Shown here piece by piece: positions 6,392-6,588 of a stretch of 6,588 bases of DNA (positions are counted from its first letter, which is position 1; each line of letters opens with the position of its first letter). A program made the position numbers and the translations under genes. Origin of the DNA: Methanobacteriota archaeon. Its GTDB lineage: Archaea; Thermoplasmatota; Thermoplasmata; RBG-16-68-12. The stretch covers positions 480 to 7,067 of the forward strand of contig VBLV01000177.1 of assembly GCA_005879045.1 (NCBI GenBank), in the 5' to 3' direction. Under the pieces are notes generated by a model that saw only the letters and a program-made list of their open reading frames with translations, did no database searches and was not told where the DNA came from.

Positions 6392-6588
6392 ATGCGCGGC
6401 CTCCGCGGGCGGCTCCGGATCCTCGCGGGTATCGTGGTCCTGGCCGCGACCGCGGTCGCGATCCTCAACCCCCCGGCGGCAATCAACGCGATCCAACTTC
6501 CTCTCTTCGCCCTGTTCTCGACGACCCGGATGGTCCTCGCCTACCTCTTGTCCCTGGTCTTCGCGATCACGTACGGGGCCACCGCGGC
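6392..6588 (+). CDS. N-terminus of a membrane protein, probably an ABC transporter permease (partial)
   Basis: Only the first 65 codons are in the window; the frame is open to the right edge. A short basic start (MRGLRGRLR) is followed by a hydrophobic span at about 10-26, read as a first membrane helix, then NPPAAINAIQLPLFALFSTT and a second hydrophobic span at about 47-63. The segment RMVLAYLLSLVFAITYGATAA resembles the first core helix of binding-protein-dependent permeases of the nitrate/sulfonate/taurine type, in which a phrase such as R(M)xxAxxxSxxFAxxYG is common. If so, it would carry an anion or small organic substrate inwards together with an ATPase and a binding protein lying outside the window. 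The ATG was chosen because it lies at the right distance from the TATA box. The gene call is good; the family assignment rests on a short stretch. Confidence 0.65.
   Translation, partial: MRGLRGRLRILAGIVVLAATAVAILNPPAAINAIQLPLFALFSTTRMVLAYLLSLVFAITYGATA

Overview
This window looks like a piece of a GC-rich archaeal chromosome, most plausibly from the Thermoplasmatota (the lineage is an inference). The signs are an archaeal/eukaryotic-type isoleucyl-tRNA synthetase, a tRNA-His gene with no encoded CCA, and TATA-like boxes placed about 26 bases before two start codons (leaderless transcription) and about 27 bases before a tRNA. Shine-Dalgarno sequences are scarce, and there are no bacterial -35/-10 promoters.

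Layout from left to right. Positions 1-3012 (minus strand) hold ileS, missing only its C-terminal tail at the window edge. It has its own TATA box near 3091-3098. At 3154-3783 (minus) lies an atypical short-chain dehydrogenase-like NAD(P)-binding protein, probably an oxidoreductase of unknown substrate. At 3887-3960 (minus) is tRNA-His(GTG), whose TATA element lies in an AT-rich island at 3985-3999. The same island can be read as a promoter for the divergent plus-strand gene at 4082-4648, an uncharacterised protein that looks like the nucleoside 2-deoxyribosyltransferase/TIR-like Rossmannoid superfamily. It is followed after 33 bases by an ArsR-like winged-helix regulator (4682-5050), apparently leaderless. 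A small two-helix membrane protein (5064-5324, minus) converges on the regulator. Then come argF, ornithine carbamoyltransferase (5415-6344, plus), and the start of a membrane protein that looks like an ABC transporter permease (6392 to the window end, plus), also apparently leaderless.

Most genes are housekeeping: charging of isoleucine tRNA, histidine tRNA, and the citrulline-forming step of arginine synthesis or catabolism. They look individually transcribed rather than joined in a large operon. The least ordinary part is 3985-5324: the deoxyribosyltransferase/TIR-like protein, the winged-helix protein beside it and the small membrane protein. A link among these is suggested only by adjacency. 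No CRISPR array, insertion sequence, origin or long repeat was seen.
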